This document shows, in pieces, positions 40,927 through 49,494 of a stretch of DNA of 54,105 nucleotides. The notes under the pieces were generated by a model. The model did no database searches, was not told the origin of the DNA, and was given only the letters and a program-made list of their open reading frames with translations. Position numbers and translations under genes: made by a program. Within the stretch, counting starts at the first letter, position 1. Every line of letters begins with the position of its first letter. This DNA comes from Propionibacteriaceae bacterium P6A17. GTDB lineage: Bacteria > Actinomycetota > Actinomycetes > Propionibacteriales > Propionibacteriaceae. The stretch covers positions 1-54,105 of the forward strand of contig JHVD01000019.1 in NCBI GenBank assembly GCA_000619965.1, read 5' to 3'.

Positions 40927-42228
40927 GTGAGCATCGAGAGGCACGACACCCGGCTCGACCGGTTCGTCGACAACTACGCAGAGCGCACCAACGGCATGCG
41001 GGTCTCCGCCGTGCGAGCGCTCTTCGCCGTCGCGAACCGTCCGGAGATCGTGTCGCTCGCCGGCGGCATGCCCAACATCGAGGATCTGGGCCTGCAGGCC
41101 ATCGCCGACAACGTCTCCCGCCTGATCCGAGACCACGGCGCGAAGGTGATGCAGTACGGCTCCGGGCAGGGCGAGCCGGAGATCCGGGAGCGCATCTGTG
41201 AGGTGATGGCGCTCGAGTCGATCCTCGCCCACCCCGACGACATCTGCGTCACGGCCGGCTCGCAGCAGGGCCTCGACCTCGTCACGCGCGTGTTCTGCGA
41301 CCCGGGCGACGTGATCCTCGCGGAGTCACCGAGCTACGTCGGCGCACTCGGCACGTTCCTCAGCTACCAGTGCGAGGTGGTGCATGTGCCCTCCGACGAG
41401 CACGGCATCAGCCCGGCGGCGCTGCGGGAGACCATCGCGCGGCTGCAGGCCGACGGCAAGCGCATCAAGTTCTTGTACACGATCCCCAACTTCTCCAACC
41501 CGTCCGGGCTCACGCAGCCGATGCAGCGCCGTCGCGAGGTGATCGACGCCTGCAACGACGGCGGCGTCATGGTGGTGGAGGACAACCCGTACGGGCTGCT
41601 CACGCTCGAGACGCTGCCGCAGCCGGCGATGCGCGCGATCGACCCGGAGGTGATCTATCTGGGTTCGTTCTCGAAGATCTTCGCTCCCGGATTCCGGGTG
41701 GGGTGGGTGCTCGCCCCGCACGGCGTGCGCGAGAAGCTCACGCTGGCGCAGGAGTCGGCGACGCTGTGCCCGCCGGTGTTTTCGCAGTTCGCCATCGCCG
41801 ACTATCTGGAGCACTACGACTGGCAGAAGCAGATCGTCGCGTTTCGCGACATGTACCGGGGGCGGCGCGACGCCATGCTCGAGGAGCTCGCCGACGCGAT
41901 GCCCGACGGGGTGTCGTGGACGCAGCCGAAGGGCGGCTTCTTCGTGTGGCTCACGATGCCCGAGGGGCTCGACTCGCAGGCGATGCTGCCGCGCGGCGTC
42001 AACGCGCGCGTGGCCTACGTGCCCGGGGCGGCGTTCTACGCCGACGGGCAGGGCGCGGCCAACATGCGACTGTCGTACTGCTTCCCCACCGCCGAGCGCA
42101 TCCGCGAGGGTGTCCGTCGGCTCGCGGGCATGATCCGTAGTGAGCTGGAGGTGCACGAGATCTTCGGCACCGACTTCCGGCATCCGCAGGGCAGCCACGT
42201 CCCCGGCCCCTCCCCCGACCTCAGCTAG
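40927..42228 (+). CDS. PLP-dependent aminotransferase (class I/II)
   Basis: A 433-aa fold-type I aminotransferase similar to the AadAT/LysN and MocR catalytic domains. Substrate/PLP residues: VSLAGGMPNIE, MQYGSGQGEPEIRERI, VTAGSQQGLDLVTRVF, YTIPNFSNPSGLT (Asn-Pro), VVEDNPYGLL (Asp) and the Schiff-base lysine in YLGSFSKIFAPGFRVGWV. No DNA-binding domain is present, so it is not a MocR regulator. The GTG start is supported by the leaderless -10 box. The substrate, aromatic or branched-chain amino acid or 2-aminoadipate, cannot be chosen. Confidence 0.92.
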   Translation: MSIERHDTRLDRFVDNYAERTNGMRVSAVRALFAVANRPEIVSLAGGMPNIEDLGLQAIADNVSRLIRDHGAKVMQYGSGQGEPEIRERICEVMALESILAHPDDICVTAGSQQGLDLVTRVFCDPGDVILAESPSYVGALGTFLSYQCEVVHVPSDEHGISPAALRETIARLQADGKRIKFLYTIPNFSNPSGLTQPMQRRREVIDACNDGGVMVVEDNPYGLLTLETLPQPAMRAIDPEVIYLGSFSKIFAPGFRVGWVLAPHGVREKLTLAQESATLCPPVFSQFAIADYLEHYDWQKQIVAFRDMYRGRRDAMLEELADAMPDGVSWTQPKGGFFVWLTMPEGLDSQAMLPRGVNARVAYVPGAAFYADGQGAANMRLSYCFPTAERIREGVRRLAGMIRSELEVHEIFGTDFRHPQGSHVPGPSPDLS

Positions 42229-42243
42229 CCGAAGGAACAAGCC

Positions 42244-43176
42244 ATGACCGTGATCGTGATCGCCGGCGGGCTCTCGCACGAGCGCGACATCTCGCTGCGC
42301 TCTGGCCGACGGGTGACCGCCGCCCTGCGTGAGGCCGGGCACGAGGTGATCGAGACCGACGTCAACGCCGACCTCCTGCCGCTCATCGAGCAGCATCCGG
42401 ACGCCGTCGTGGTGCCCGTGCTGCACGGCGGGCTGGGCGAGGATGGGGCGCTGCGCGAGGTGCTCGAGCTGATGGAGGTGCCGTTCGTCGGGTCGACGGG
42501 TGACGCGTCCCGGCGCACCTTCGACAAGTCCATCGCCACCCCCACCGTCGCGGCCGCAGGCGTCGCCACACCGAAGCAGGTGTCGCTGCCGCAGGCCATC
42601 TTCAAGGAGCTGGGGGCGCGCCGCATCATGGCCGGGCTCGGACGCCACATCGGCTTCCCCATGGTGGTGAAGCCGGCCCAGTCCGGGTCGGCGCTCGGGG
42701 TCGGCATGGTGGCCGACGCCGCGGCGTTGCCGGGGGCGCTCGTCGCGGCCTACGCGTACGGGGGCGTGGCGGTCATCGAGGAGTTCGTCGAGGGCACCGA
42801 GGTGGCCGTGACCGTCGTCGACGAAGGCGAGGGGCCGACGGCGCTGCCCGCCGTCGAGATCCATCCGGCCTCGGGCGGCATGTACGACTACGAGGCGCGC
42901 TACACCGCGGGCGCGACGCGATTCATCACGCCGGCGAGGCTGCCCGACGAGGTGCTGGCCCGGGTGGCCGAGGCGGCCGTCGTCGCCCACCGGGCGCTCG
43001 GCCTCAGGCACCTGTCGCGCATGGACATCATCGTGCGCCCCGACGGGACACCCGTGTTCATCGAGGGCAACGTCGCGCCCGGCATGACCGAGACGTCGCT
43101 CGCGCCGCTCGCGTTCGAGGCCGCCGGCCGCAGCATCGCCGACGTGCTGGGCAAGCTGGTGGGTCTGGCGCGATGA
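42244..43176 (+). CDS. ATP-grasp ligase related to D-alanine--D-alanine ligase
   Basis: A 310-aa ATP-grasp enzyme. It resembles Ddl: IAGGLSHERDISLRSGRRV, VVVPVLHGGLGEDGALREVLELMEVPFVGS, then FPMVVKPAQSGSALGVGMV (ATP loop) and AVIEEFVEGTEVAVTVV. The metal-ligand C-terminal motif is FIEGNVAPGMTETSLAPLA, corresponding to E-x-N-x-x-PG-x-T in Ddl. It is shorter than most Ddl proteins (about 350-370 aa), and HGGLGEDG replaces the usual HGPxGEDG. It may be a second Ddl or an ATP-grasp enzyme with another acceptor. It starts 15 nt after the aminotransferase and overlaps the SURF1 gene. Confidence 0.88.
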   Translation: MTVIVIAGGLSHERDISLRSGRRVTAALREAGHEVIETDVNADLLPLIEQHPDAVVVPVLHGGLGEDGALREVLELMEVPFVGSTGDASRRTFDKSIATPTVAAAGVATPKQVSLPQAIFKELGARRIMAGLGRHIGFPMVVKPAQSGSALGVGMVADAAALPGALVAAYAYGGVAVIEEFVEGTEVAVTVVDEGEGPTALPAVEIHPASGGMYDYEARYTAGATRFITPARLPDEVLARVAEAAVVAHRALGLRHLSRMDIIVRPDGTPVFIEGNVAPGMTETSLAPLAFEAAGRSIADVLGKLVGLAR

Positions 43177-43940
43177 CGCTGCGGGCGAAGCAGATCCTCG
43201 CGGTCGCGCTCGGCGTCGTCGTCGCTGCGGTGATGGTGGTGCTCGGCCTGTGGCAGATGAGCCGCTTCCAGCTTTCCGTCATCGACATCGCCGCCCAGCG
43301 CGCCGCCGAGCCGCCCGTCGCGCTCGCCCCCGCCGTCCACGAGGACGGCTCCATCGACGACGTGTACGGCCGGCGGGTCACCGCGTCCGGCACCTACCTG
43401 CCCGACTATGAGGAGGTCGTCGGCACCACCAAGCCACGCGTCGTGACGCTGATGAGGCTCGACGACGGCCGGCACCTCGCCGTGGTGCGCGGCACCGTCG
43501 CCCCCGGCGTCGAGCCGCCCGCCCCGCCCACTGGCCGGCAGGACATCCTCGGGGTGTTTCTCGCGTCCGACAACGTCGAACACCATGCCGACGGCGAGTC
43601 TCCCGGCGGAGCGGTCCGGGTGCAAACGCTCGCCCAAACCTGGCCGAGCCCTCTCGTCGCCGGCTACGTGACCCTCGACGCGAGCCTCGCCGGCGAACAG
43701 GGGCTCGCCCCCGCCGAGGCGGCGCTACCCGAACAAAAGGGCACCTCCATGCATCAGGGGTACGCGCTGCAGTGGTGGGTCTTCGCCGCAGCGTCCATCG
43801 CCTTCGGCATCTTCACCGCTCGCCAGCTTCGGGTCTCCGACGAGCAGCGTCGCGCCCGGCTGGCCGAGCGACGACGAGCGCTGGCGGAGGCCGGGAACGA
43901 GGTCGTCGTCGGGCAAGCCGACGACACGGCGCGGCCCTGA
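43173..43940 (+). CDS. SURF1 family protein
   Basis: A 255-aa membrane protein linked to cytochrome c oxidase assembly. It has the usual layout: an N-terminal transmembrane helix (ILAVALGVVVAAVMVVLGLWQ with the WQ pair), an external domain with VYGRRVTASGTYLPD and LAVVRGTVAPG, and a C-terminal helix (WWVFAAASIAFGIFTARQL). ATG 43173 overlaps the ligase stop. SURF1 indicates that the host has aerobic respiration alongside the fermentative Pfl and Pta-AckA genes. Confidence 0.88.
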   Translation: MTLRAKQILAVALGVVVAAVMVVLGLWQMSRFQLSVIDIAAQRAAEPPVALAPAVHEDGSIDDVYGRRVTASGTYLPDYEEVVGTTKPRVVTLMRLDDGRHLAVVRGTVAPGVEPPAPPTGRQDILGVFLASDNVEHHADGESPGGAVRVQTLAQTWPSPLVAGYVTLDASLAGEQGLAPAEAALPEQKGTSMHQGYALQWWVFAAASIAFGIFTARQLRVSDEQRRARLAERRRALAEAGNEVVVGQADDTARP

Positions 43941-43957
43941 CGCGGGGCCGGACTGAG

Positions 43958-43995
43958 TGTGAGGTTGTGGTCGGATGACCAACCACAACCTCACA
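43958..43995. terminator. Bidirectional hairpin between SURF1 and the AceE-like gene
   Basis: A perfect 14-bp stem (TGTGAGGTTGTGGT / ACCACAACCTCACA) with a 10-nt loop containing GGTC...TGACC-type pairs. It lies between convergent genes and could terminate both. The 43941-44070 gap shows nothing else. Confidence 0.75.
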
Positions 43996-44070
43996 GCTTG
44001 TCTGGCGGACTGCCCCTACTTCACTGCGCCCGACGTGATGCCGGAGACCCAGCGCCTGCGATGCAGTCTG

Positions 44071-46368
44071 TTACAGCACCAACCCGAGCGCTGCGTTGAC
44101 GATGCTGCCGGAGTCGAGGCCGTACTCGCGGTAGAGGTCCGGGATCGTGCCGGACTGCCCGAAGTGGTCAACGCCCAAGGAAGTGCTCGGTACGCCGAGC
44201 GCCCCTCCCAACCAAGCGAGCTGGTGGCTGGAGGCATCCTGCACGGAGACAACAGGCTGTTTCGGGAAGCGTGCCAGCACTTCGGGCAGGCGTGGGCGGC
44301 GCGCTCCTTGTACGGCGGCACGTTGGGCGTCGCGCCACGCGTGGTAGAGCCGCCCAGGGCTCGGGATGTCGATCACATCGACGCCTATGCCCTCGTCGGC
44401 CAGCTCCGCCGCCGCCTGCAGTGCCTCTGGCAGCACGGCCCCACACGCCGCGACGGTGACCCGCGGCTGACCGTCATGGCGTGCGAGGAGGTAGGCCCCC
44501 TGGAGGACCTGCTCGCGCAGAGTGGCCTCGCCGAGCCGGTCCAGCGCAGCTTGGAACGGCTGTTGGTCGAGCGTGCGCGTCGAGAGCCGGAAGTAGGCGG
44601 CATCGGCGTGGAAGTCGTCACTGGCCGCGACGGCCCCCAGCGCGTCGCACAGGAGCCAGTCGAGAGCCAAGGCATAGGCTGGCTCGTGATAGGTCAGGCC
44701 GGGCAGCTCGGTGCCGAGCGAGGCCGTCACCGACGACTGGTGCGCCCCTCCCTCGGGCGCGAGCGTGATGCCCGACGGAGTGCCCGCGAACACGAAACTC
44801 GCCCCCGAATACAACGCGTAGATGAGCGCATCCAAACCTCGGCAGACAAACGGGTCGTACAGCGTGCCGACGGGCAACAACCGTTGGCCGGTGAGCGTGC
44901 GACCAAGCCCGAGCTGGCCCAGCAGCAGGAAGAGATTCATCTCCGAAATGCCGAGCTCCAGGTGCTGCCCACGCGGCGACTCCTGCCACCGCATCATCGG
45001 ATCATCCGACCAGACCGGTCGCTGCGTCGGGGCGAAGACACCTACCTTGTTGATCCAGCCTGCGAGGTTCGTCGACGTGGCGACATCGGGCGAGGACGTG
45101 ACGAGGTACGGAGCCGTACCGTCGTCGCGGGCGAGCTGGGTGAGGATCCGACCGAAGGCTTCCTGGGTGGACGTCGGCCGATGGGCGCGCAGTCCGGTCG
45201 ATGTGGGGACGACGGGCGACGCTGAGACTTCCCGCCTCCGCCGCCGCAGCGCTTCGGCCCGCCGCTGCGCGAGCGCCGCAAGCGGCGACCCCTCCGGGAA
45301 TCGGAGCCAAGGGTCGTCGCAGGGTATCCCTTGCCGCCGGCGCAGCTCGTCGACCTGATCCGAGCTGAGCAAGGCCGCATGATTACGGGCATTGCCCTGG
45401 ACGGGGAGGCCCCAGCCCTTGTGCGTGTAGGCGAAGATGGCCGTCGGGCGCTCCGGGTCCACCTGTTCGAGGGCATCGAGTACGGTCGCCATGTCGTGAC
45501 CGCCAAGGTCGGTGGCGAGTGCGAGGAGACGCTCGTCGTCCTCCCCTTCGAGCAGCCGTACGACGGCGGGGTCGGCGCCGAGGAGGAACCGTGCGCGCAG
45601 CTCAGGACCACGAAGCTGAAACAGCGACTGGTAGCGCTCGTTGGGCATCCGGTCGATGTGGCGCAAGATGGCCTCGCCGTCGTGCTGCTCGACGAATGCG
45701 CGCAGCCGACGACCGTACTTCAGCTCGACGAGCTGCCACCCATGGGCGGCGAACGCCCCACTCCAAGGGCTGATGCGCATGTCGGGCACGATGCGGTCAA
45801 GGGACTGGCGGTTGAAGTCGATGAGCCATGTCACGGAGCCCAGATGCCCGGCTCCCGGGTCGTGTACCGCTTCCCAGACGTTGCCTTCGTCGAGCTCAGC
45901 GTCGCCAACGACGGCGAAGAAGCGGCCCTTGCTGCTGGTGCCGAAGTGTGCGGCGACATAGTCGCGAACGGTGGCGGCAAACAGGGTGGCGGCGGGGCCG
46001 AGGCCCACGGAACCCGTTGAGAAGTCCACATCGCGATCCTTGGTCCGCGATGGGTAGGCCTGCAGCCCGCCGAGGCTGCGCAGGCTCTCAAGGTCGTCGC
46101 GGGTGCGGTTGCCGAGGAGGTACTGGATGGCGTGGAACACGGGTGAGCCGTGCGGCTTCACTGCCACCCAATCGTCGGCTTGAAGGTGCTCGAGGTAGAG
46201 CGCGGTCATCATGGTGACCATCGATGCGCACGACGCCTGATGCCCGCCCACCTTGAGGCCATCGACGTTGGGGCGGACGTGATTGGCATGCTCGACGATG
46301 TTGGTCGCCAGCCACAGCACGCGCTGCTGGGCCTGTTCGAGGAGCCGAATCCGTTCGTCGTCGATCAT
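44071..46368 (-). CDS. AceE-like thiamine-diphosphate enzyme (pyruvate dehydrogenase E1/transketolase fold)
   Basis: A 765-aa single-chain ThDP enzyme related to AceE, the homodimeric pyruvate dehydrogenase E1, but shorter (E. coli AceE is 887 aa). Similar blocks are GGHQASCASM (42-50), KPHGSPVFHAIQYLLGN, DFSTGSVGLGPAATLFAA, the ThDP-binding GDAELDEGN (155-163; AceE has GDGEMDE), and VTWLIDFNRQSLD. The C-terminal half includes a transketolase-type pyrimidine domain around LELGISEMNLFLLLGQLGLG. No E2 or lipoyl protein is encoded nearby. It lies at the end of an ABC-importer operon and follows the permease gene by 5 nt; AAGGGG is its ribosome-binding site. Its substrate is not known; pyruvate dehydrogenase activity is doubtful in this context. 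Confidence 0.85.
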   Translation of the reverse strand: MIDDERIRLLEQAQQRVLWLATNIVEHANHVRPNVDGLKVGGHQASCASMVTMMTALYLEHLQADDWVAVKPHGSPVFHAIQYLLGNRTRDDLESLRSLGGLQAYPSRTKDRDVDFSTGSVGLGPAATLFAATVRDYVAAHFGTSSKGRFFAVVGDAELDEGNVWEAVHDPGAGHLGSVTWLIDFNRQSLDRIVPDMRISPWSGAFAAHGWQLVELKYGRRLRAFVEQHDGEAILRHIDRMPNERYQSLFQLRGPELRARFLLGADPAVVRLLEGEDDERLLALATDLGGHDMATVLDALEQVDPERPTAIFAYTHKGWGLPVQGNARNHAALLSSDQVDELRRRQGIPCDDPWLRFPEGSPLAALAQRRAEALRRRRREVSASPVVPTSTGLRAHRPTSTQEAFGRILTQLARDDGTAPYLVTSSPDVATSTNLAGWINKVGVFAPTQRPVWSDDPMMRWQESPRGQHLELGISEMNLFLLLGQLGLGRTLTGQRLLPVGTLYDPFVCRGLDALIYALYSGASFVFAGTPSGITLAPEGGAHQSSVTASLGTELPGLTYHEPAYALALDWLLCDALGAVAASDDFHADAAYFRLSTRTLDQQPFQAALDRLGEATLREQVLQGAYLLARHDGQPRVTVAACGAVLPEALQAAAELADEGIGVDVIDIPSPGRLYHAWRDAQRAAVQGARRPRLPEVLARFPKQPVVSVQDASSHQLAWLGGALGVPSTSLGVDHFGQSGTIPDLYREYGLDSGSIVNAALGLVL

Positions 46369-46373
46369 GTCGT

Positions 46374-47210
46374 CTACCCCTTCGTTGCACCTTGCGTGAG
46401 GCCAGCGACGATCCAGCGGGACGCGAAGGCGAACAGGACCATCGTGGGCAGGATGGTCAGCACGGCCGCAGCGGACATGGGCCCCCATTCGATGTTGAAG
46501 CTGGAGATGAACCCATTGAGGGCCGTGGGGATCGTCTTCTTGGCGTCCGAATTGATGAGGGTCACGGACAGGAACAGCTCGTTCCAGACGTTGACGAAGT
46601 TGAAGATGAACGTCGCAATGATGCCCGGCAACATGACCGGCACGATCACTCGCCACAGGGCACTCATGCGGGTGAGCCCGTCGACCATCGCGGCTTCTTC
46701 CAAGCTGTCGGGGACGTTGTCGAAGAATCCGCGCAACATGATGGAGGAGAAGGGGATGGTCATGGCGATGTAGATGAGCACCAGGCCGAAGCGGGAGTCG
46801 ACGAGGCCCAAGGTCGTGAACATCTGGTAGAGGGGACCGAGCGCGATGAACGCGGGGATCATCTGCGTGACGAGGAAGGCGATCATGACGGCGCCCTTGC
46901 TGCGGAAGGTGAACCGGGACAACACGTAGCCGCTGAGGAGCGCAATGCTGGTGGCGACGAGCGCCGCGCCGGAGGCAACCGTCAGGGAGTTGAGCATGTA
47001 CTGGGCGAAGTCCGCCTTCTGGAACAGGCTCGCATAGTTGTCCAGCGAGAACTCCCGAGGCCAGTACCGGACCGGGTATTCGGCGATCTGGTCGGGACGT
47101 TTGAAGGATGTGAGCAGGATCCAGTAGAGCGGGAACAAGGTGATGAGCATCCACAGTCCAAGACCAAACACCTTGAGGAAGCGAAGATAGTTCGGAGTGC
47201 GGTCGATCAT
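46374..47210 (-). CDS. Sugar-type ABC transporter permease (MalG-like)
   Basis: A 278-aa inner-membrane permease with six helices. The ABC-interaction (EAA) loop is EEAAMVDGLTRMSALWRVIVP (EAA...G...I.LP). It is the second permease of the carbohydrate uptake type-1 family; the C-terminus is GLTQGATKG, typical of MalG relatives. ATG 47210 overlaps the upstream permease stop by ATGA. No ATPase is in the operon, so a shared MsiK-type ATPase is expected elsewhere (inference). Confidence 0.95.
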   Translation of the reverse strand: MIDRTPNYLRFLKVFGLGLWMLITLFPLYWILLTSFKRPDQIAEYPVRYWPREFSLDNYASLFQKADFAQYMLNSLTVASGAALVATSIALLSGYVLSRFTFRSKGAVMIAFLVTQMIPAFIALGPLYQMFTTLGLVDSRFGLVLIYIAMTIPFSSIMLRGFFDNVPDSLEEAAMVDGLTRMSALWRVIVPVMLPGIIATFIFNFVNVWNELFLSVTLINSDAKKTIPTALNGFISSFNIEWGPMSAAAVLTILPTMVLFAFASRWIVAGLTQGATKG

Positions 47211-48151
47211 GACTTGCCCTCCCTGGACAGCAGTGCGAGGTAGATGCCGGTGAAGACCGTGAGGACACCGACGACGATGAATCCGAGTGCCGAGGCCAGC
47301 CCATACTGACCTTGCTGGGTGAACTGAATCATCCACGTGGTCGCGATGTGGGTCTGGTTGCCCGGTCCCCCGCTGGTCATGGCGAAGATGATGTCGGGGA
47401 AGTTGAAGATCCAGATCACTCGGAGCAGCACCGTCAGCACGAGGGTCGAGCGGATCGTCGGGATCACCACCTGGAAGAGCGTGCGGTAGCGTCCCGCCCC
47501 GTCGATGGCGGCCGCTTCGCGCAGCTCGTCGGGCACCGACTGCAGGGCCGCGAGGATCATGATGGCGAAGAATGCGACGCCGTACCAGACGTTGGCGATG
47601 ATGACCGCAAGAAATGCAAGCTTGGGGTTGGCGAGCCACGGAACAGGCGTGTCGACGATTCCGGTGCGCATGAGCAGGTCGTTGACGACGCCGAACTCGC
47701 TGTTGAACATCCAACGGAAGAGGATGCCGATCAGGAAGCCGGAGACGGCCCACGGGTAGAACACAACGGCTTGGTACAAGCCGCGGAAGCGGAACTTCTT
47801 CCGCAGCCCGAGCGCTATGAGGAATCCGATGACGAACTGCGGGATGAGCGAGCCGATGACCCACAGCGCCGAGTTGAGCATCGTGTGGGTGAACAGCGGA
47901 TCGACGATGAGCGTGCGGAAGTTGCCGAGTCCGACGAACGGCGTCTCGTTGAGGTTCCACAGCGACCACTGGTGGAAGGCCATTCGGCCCCCCACGAGGA
48001 GGGGGTAGTAGGTGAAGATGGCGACGAACAGGAACGCAGGCGCTAGGAAGCCGACGATCGTCCATGCGGTCCGTCCGGTGAAGGGGCGGTGGGCCCGAGG
48101 GCGATTGCTCGCGGCAATCGCCCTCGAGGCCTTGTGTGGCGTTGCCATCAT
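47207..48151 (-). CDS. Sugar-type ABC transporter permease (MalF/UgpA-like)
   Basis: A 314-aa permease with six main helices. The N-terminal basic region is followed by GRTAWTIVGFLAPAFLFVAIF, and the EAA loop is DELREAAAIDGAGRYRTLFQVVIP. FPDIIFAMTSGGPGNQTHIATTWMI is a common sequence in this permease family. ATG 48151 has AAGG upstream. It lies 5 nt after the solute-binding protein gene, so the transporter genes are co-transcribed. Confidence 0.95.
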   Translation of the reverse strand: MMATPHKASRAIAASNRPRAHRPFTGRTAWTIVGFLAPAFLFVAIFTYYPLLVGGRMAFHQWSLWNLNETPFVGLGNFRTLIVDPLFTHTMLNSALWVIGSLIPQFVIGFLIALGLRKKFRFRGLYQAVVFYPWAVSGFLIGILFRWMFNSEFGVVNDLLMRTGIVDTPVPWLANPKLAFLAVIIANVWYGVAFFAIMILAALQSVPDELREAAAIDGAGRYRTLFQVVIPTIRSTLVLTVLLRVIWIFNFPDIIFAMTSGGPGNQTHIATTWMIQFTQQGQYGLASALGFIVVGVLTVFTGIYLALLSREGKS

Positions 48152-48156
48152 TGGGC

Positions 48157-49455
48157 TCAGCCTTGCCACTTTTCGGTCCAGAACTGGTCCCAGCCCTTCA
48201 GCATGTCGGCCGTGGTCATCTGCCCGAGCAACACCTTCTGAAGGTCGGCTTCGGAGCGCTGCATCCACTCGGTCCACCATGCGACGCCGCGTGGCTCCTC
48301 GACGGAGATCCACTTGTCGGGGCTCGAGGTCATCTCGACATAGGCGGCCCACGGGCCGGTCTTGAAGAACTCGTCCTCACCGGCAGCCTTCAGGATCGGC
48401 ACGAGGGAGTTGTCCTTGGCGAACTTCGTCGAGGGCTCTCCTGAGAGCCACTTGACGAGCTCGACGGCTTCCTTCTGATGCTTCGAGAACGAAGTCACCC
48501 CCCAACCTGCGGTAGCCATCGGCCAAGCGGCCTTGCCCGTCGGACCGAGCAGATTCGGGGCGACGTTCCACTGCTCCGCGGTCAGGGACGAATCGTTGAC
48601 CGTCGCGATGACTTCCGGGTCCTGCAGCAGGAAGGCCGTCGAACCGTTGGTGAACGCCTGAACCATCTCCGGGTAGCCCCACGACACCGACGACTCGGGC
48701 GAGCCGGTGCGGAAGAGCTCGATGTACTTGTCCAGCGCCGTCTGCGACTCGGGGGTGGTGAAGATCGTGCTACCGTCCTTGACCTTGTAGGCGTTGCTTT
48801 CGTCGAGGTTGTCGGCGTTGTAGGCCTCAAGGATGCTCATGACCTGACCGGCCGAATTCGGGCCACCACGGAAGGCGTAGCCGTAGCGGTTCTTCGCCGG
48901 GTCCTGGATCTTCGCCGCCTGCTCGACGAGCTCCTCCCACGTCGTCGGAGGCCCATCGAATCCCGCCTCCTTGACGAGATCGGTGCGGTAGAAGAGGCTC
49001 AGCCCGTAGAAGCCGTAGGGGATGAAGTAGGACTTGCCCTCGGCATTGACCGTGAATTGTTGCGCCTGGTCTGTGAGCTGGTCCATGCCGTTCCAGCCCT
49101 TCAGATCTGCAGCCATGTCGTAGAGCCAGCCATTGTTGCTGAACGGCCCGACGGTGAGGTCACGCACCTCGAGGACGTCGACGCCGGCGCCGGACTGCAG
49201 CATCTGCTGCAGCTTCTGGTCGGCTTGCTCAGTCGGTGGCGAGATTAGCTCAACCTTGATGTCTGGGTGTTCGGACTCGAAGTCCTTCAGAAGCCCCTTG
49301 ATGAGCTCCGTACGTGCGGGGTTGGTGAGGGACTCGACCATCTGCAGCGTGACCTGACCGGTGTCACTGTTTGCTTGACCGCCGCCGGCACAGCCGGATA
49401 CGGCCAAGGCCACGGCGGAAACCGCGGCCAGCACCGCGCTGAACTGCTTTCGCAT
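48157..49455 (-). CDS. Extracellular solute-binding lipoprotein of the ABC importer
   Basis: A 432-aa substrate-binding protein (family 1). The lipobox is AVALAVSGCAGG, giving a lipid-anchored Cys at residue 22. The mature part contains KGLLKDFESEHPDIKVELISPP, and DVLEVRDLTVGPFSNNGWLYD. The middle section has VNAEGKSYFIPYGFYGLSLFYRTDL and PTTWEELVEQAAKIQDP, the classical sugar-binding-protein pattern. The ligand is unknown. It is encoded 39 nt after the CefD-like gene and follows GAGGAGG. Confidence 0.95.
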   Translation of the reverse strand: MRKQFSAVLAAVSAVALAVSGCAGGGQANSDTGQVTLQMVESLTNPARTELIKGLLKDFESEHPDIKVELISPPTEQADQKLQQMLQSGAGVDVLEVRDLTVGPFSNNGWLYDMAADLKGWNGMDQLTDQAQQFTVNAEGKSYFIPYGFYGLSLFYRTDLVKEAGFDGPPTTWEELVEQAAKIQDPAKNRYGYAFRGGPNSAGQVMSILEAYNADNLDESNAYKVKDGSTIFTTPESQTALDKYIELFRTGSPESSVSWGYPEMVQAFTNGSTAFLLQDPEVIATVNDSSLTAEQWNVAPNLLGPTGKAAWPMATAGWGVTSFSKHQKEAVELVKWLSGEPSTKFAKDNSLVPILKAAGEDEFFKTGPWAAYVEMTSSPDKWISVEEPRGVAWWTEWMQRSEADLQKVLLGQMTTADMLKGWDQFWTEKWQG

Positions 49456-49494
49456 GCTTCCTCCTCGAGGTGGGTTGGTGGTTGGTGTTGGGTG

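Noticed and set aside
43975-45225. Plus-strand open frame opposite the AceE-like gene
   Set aside because: Shadow of the ThDP enzyme; no motifs and no promoter.
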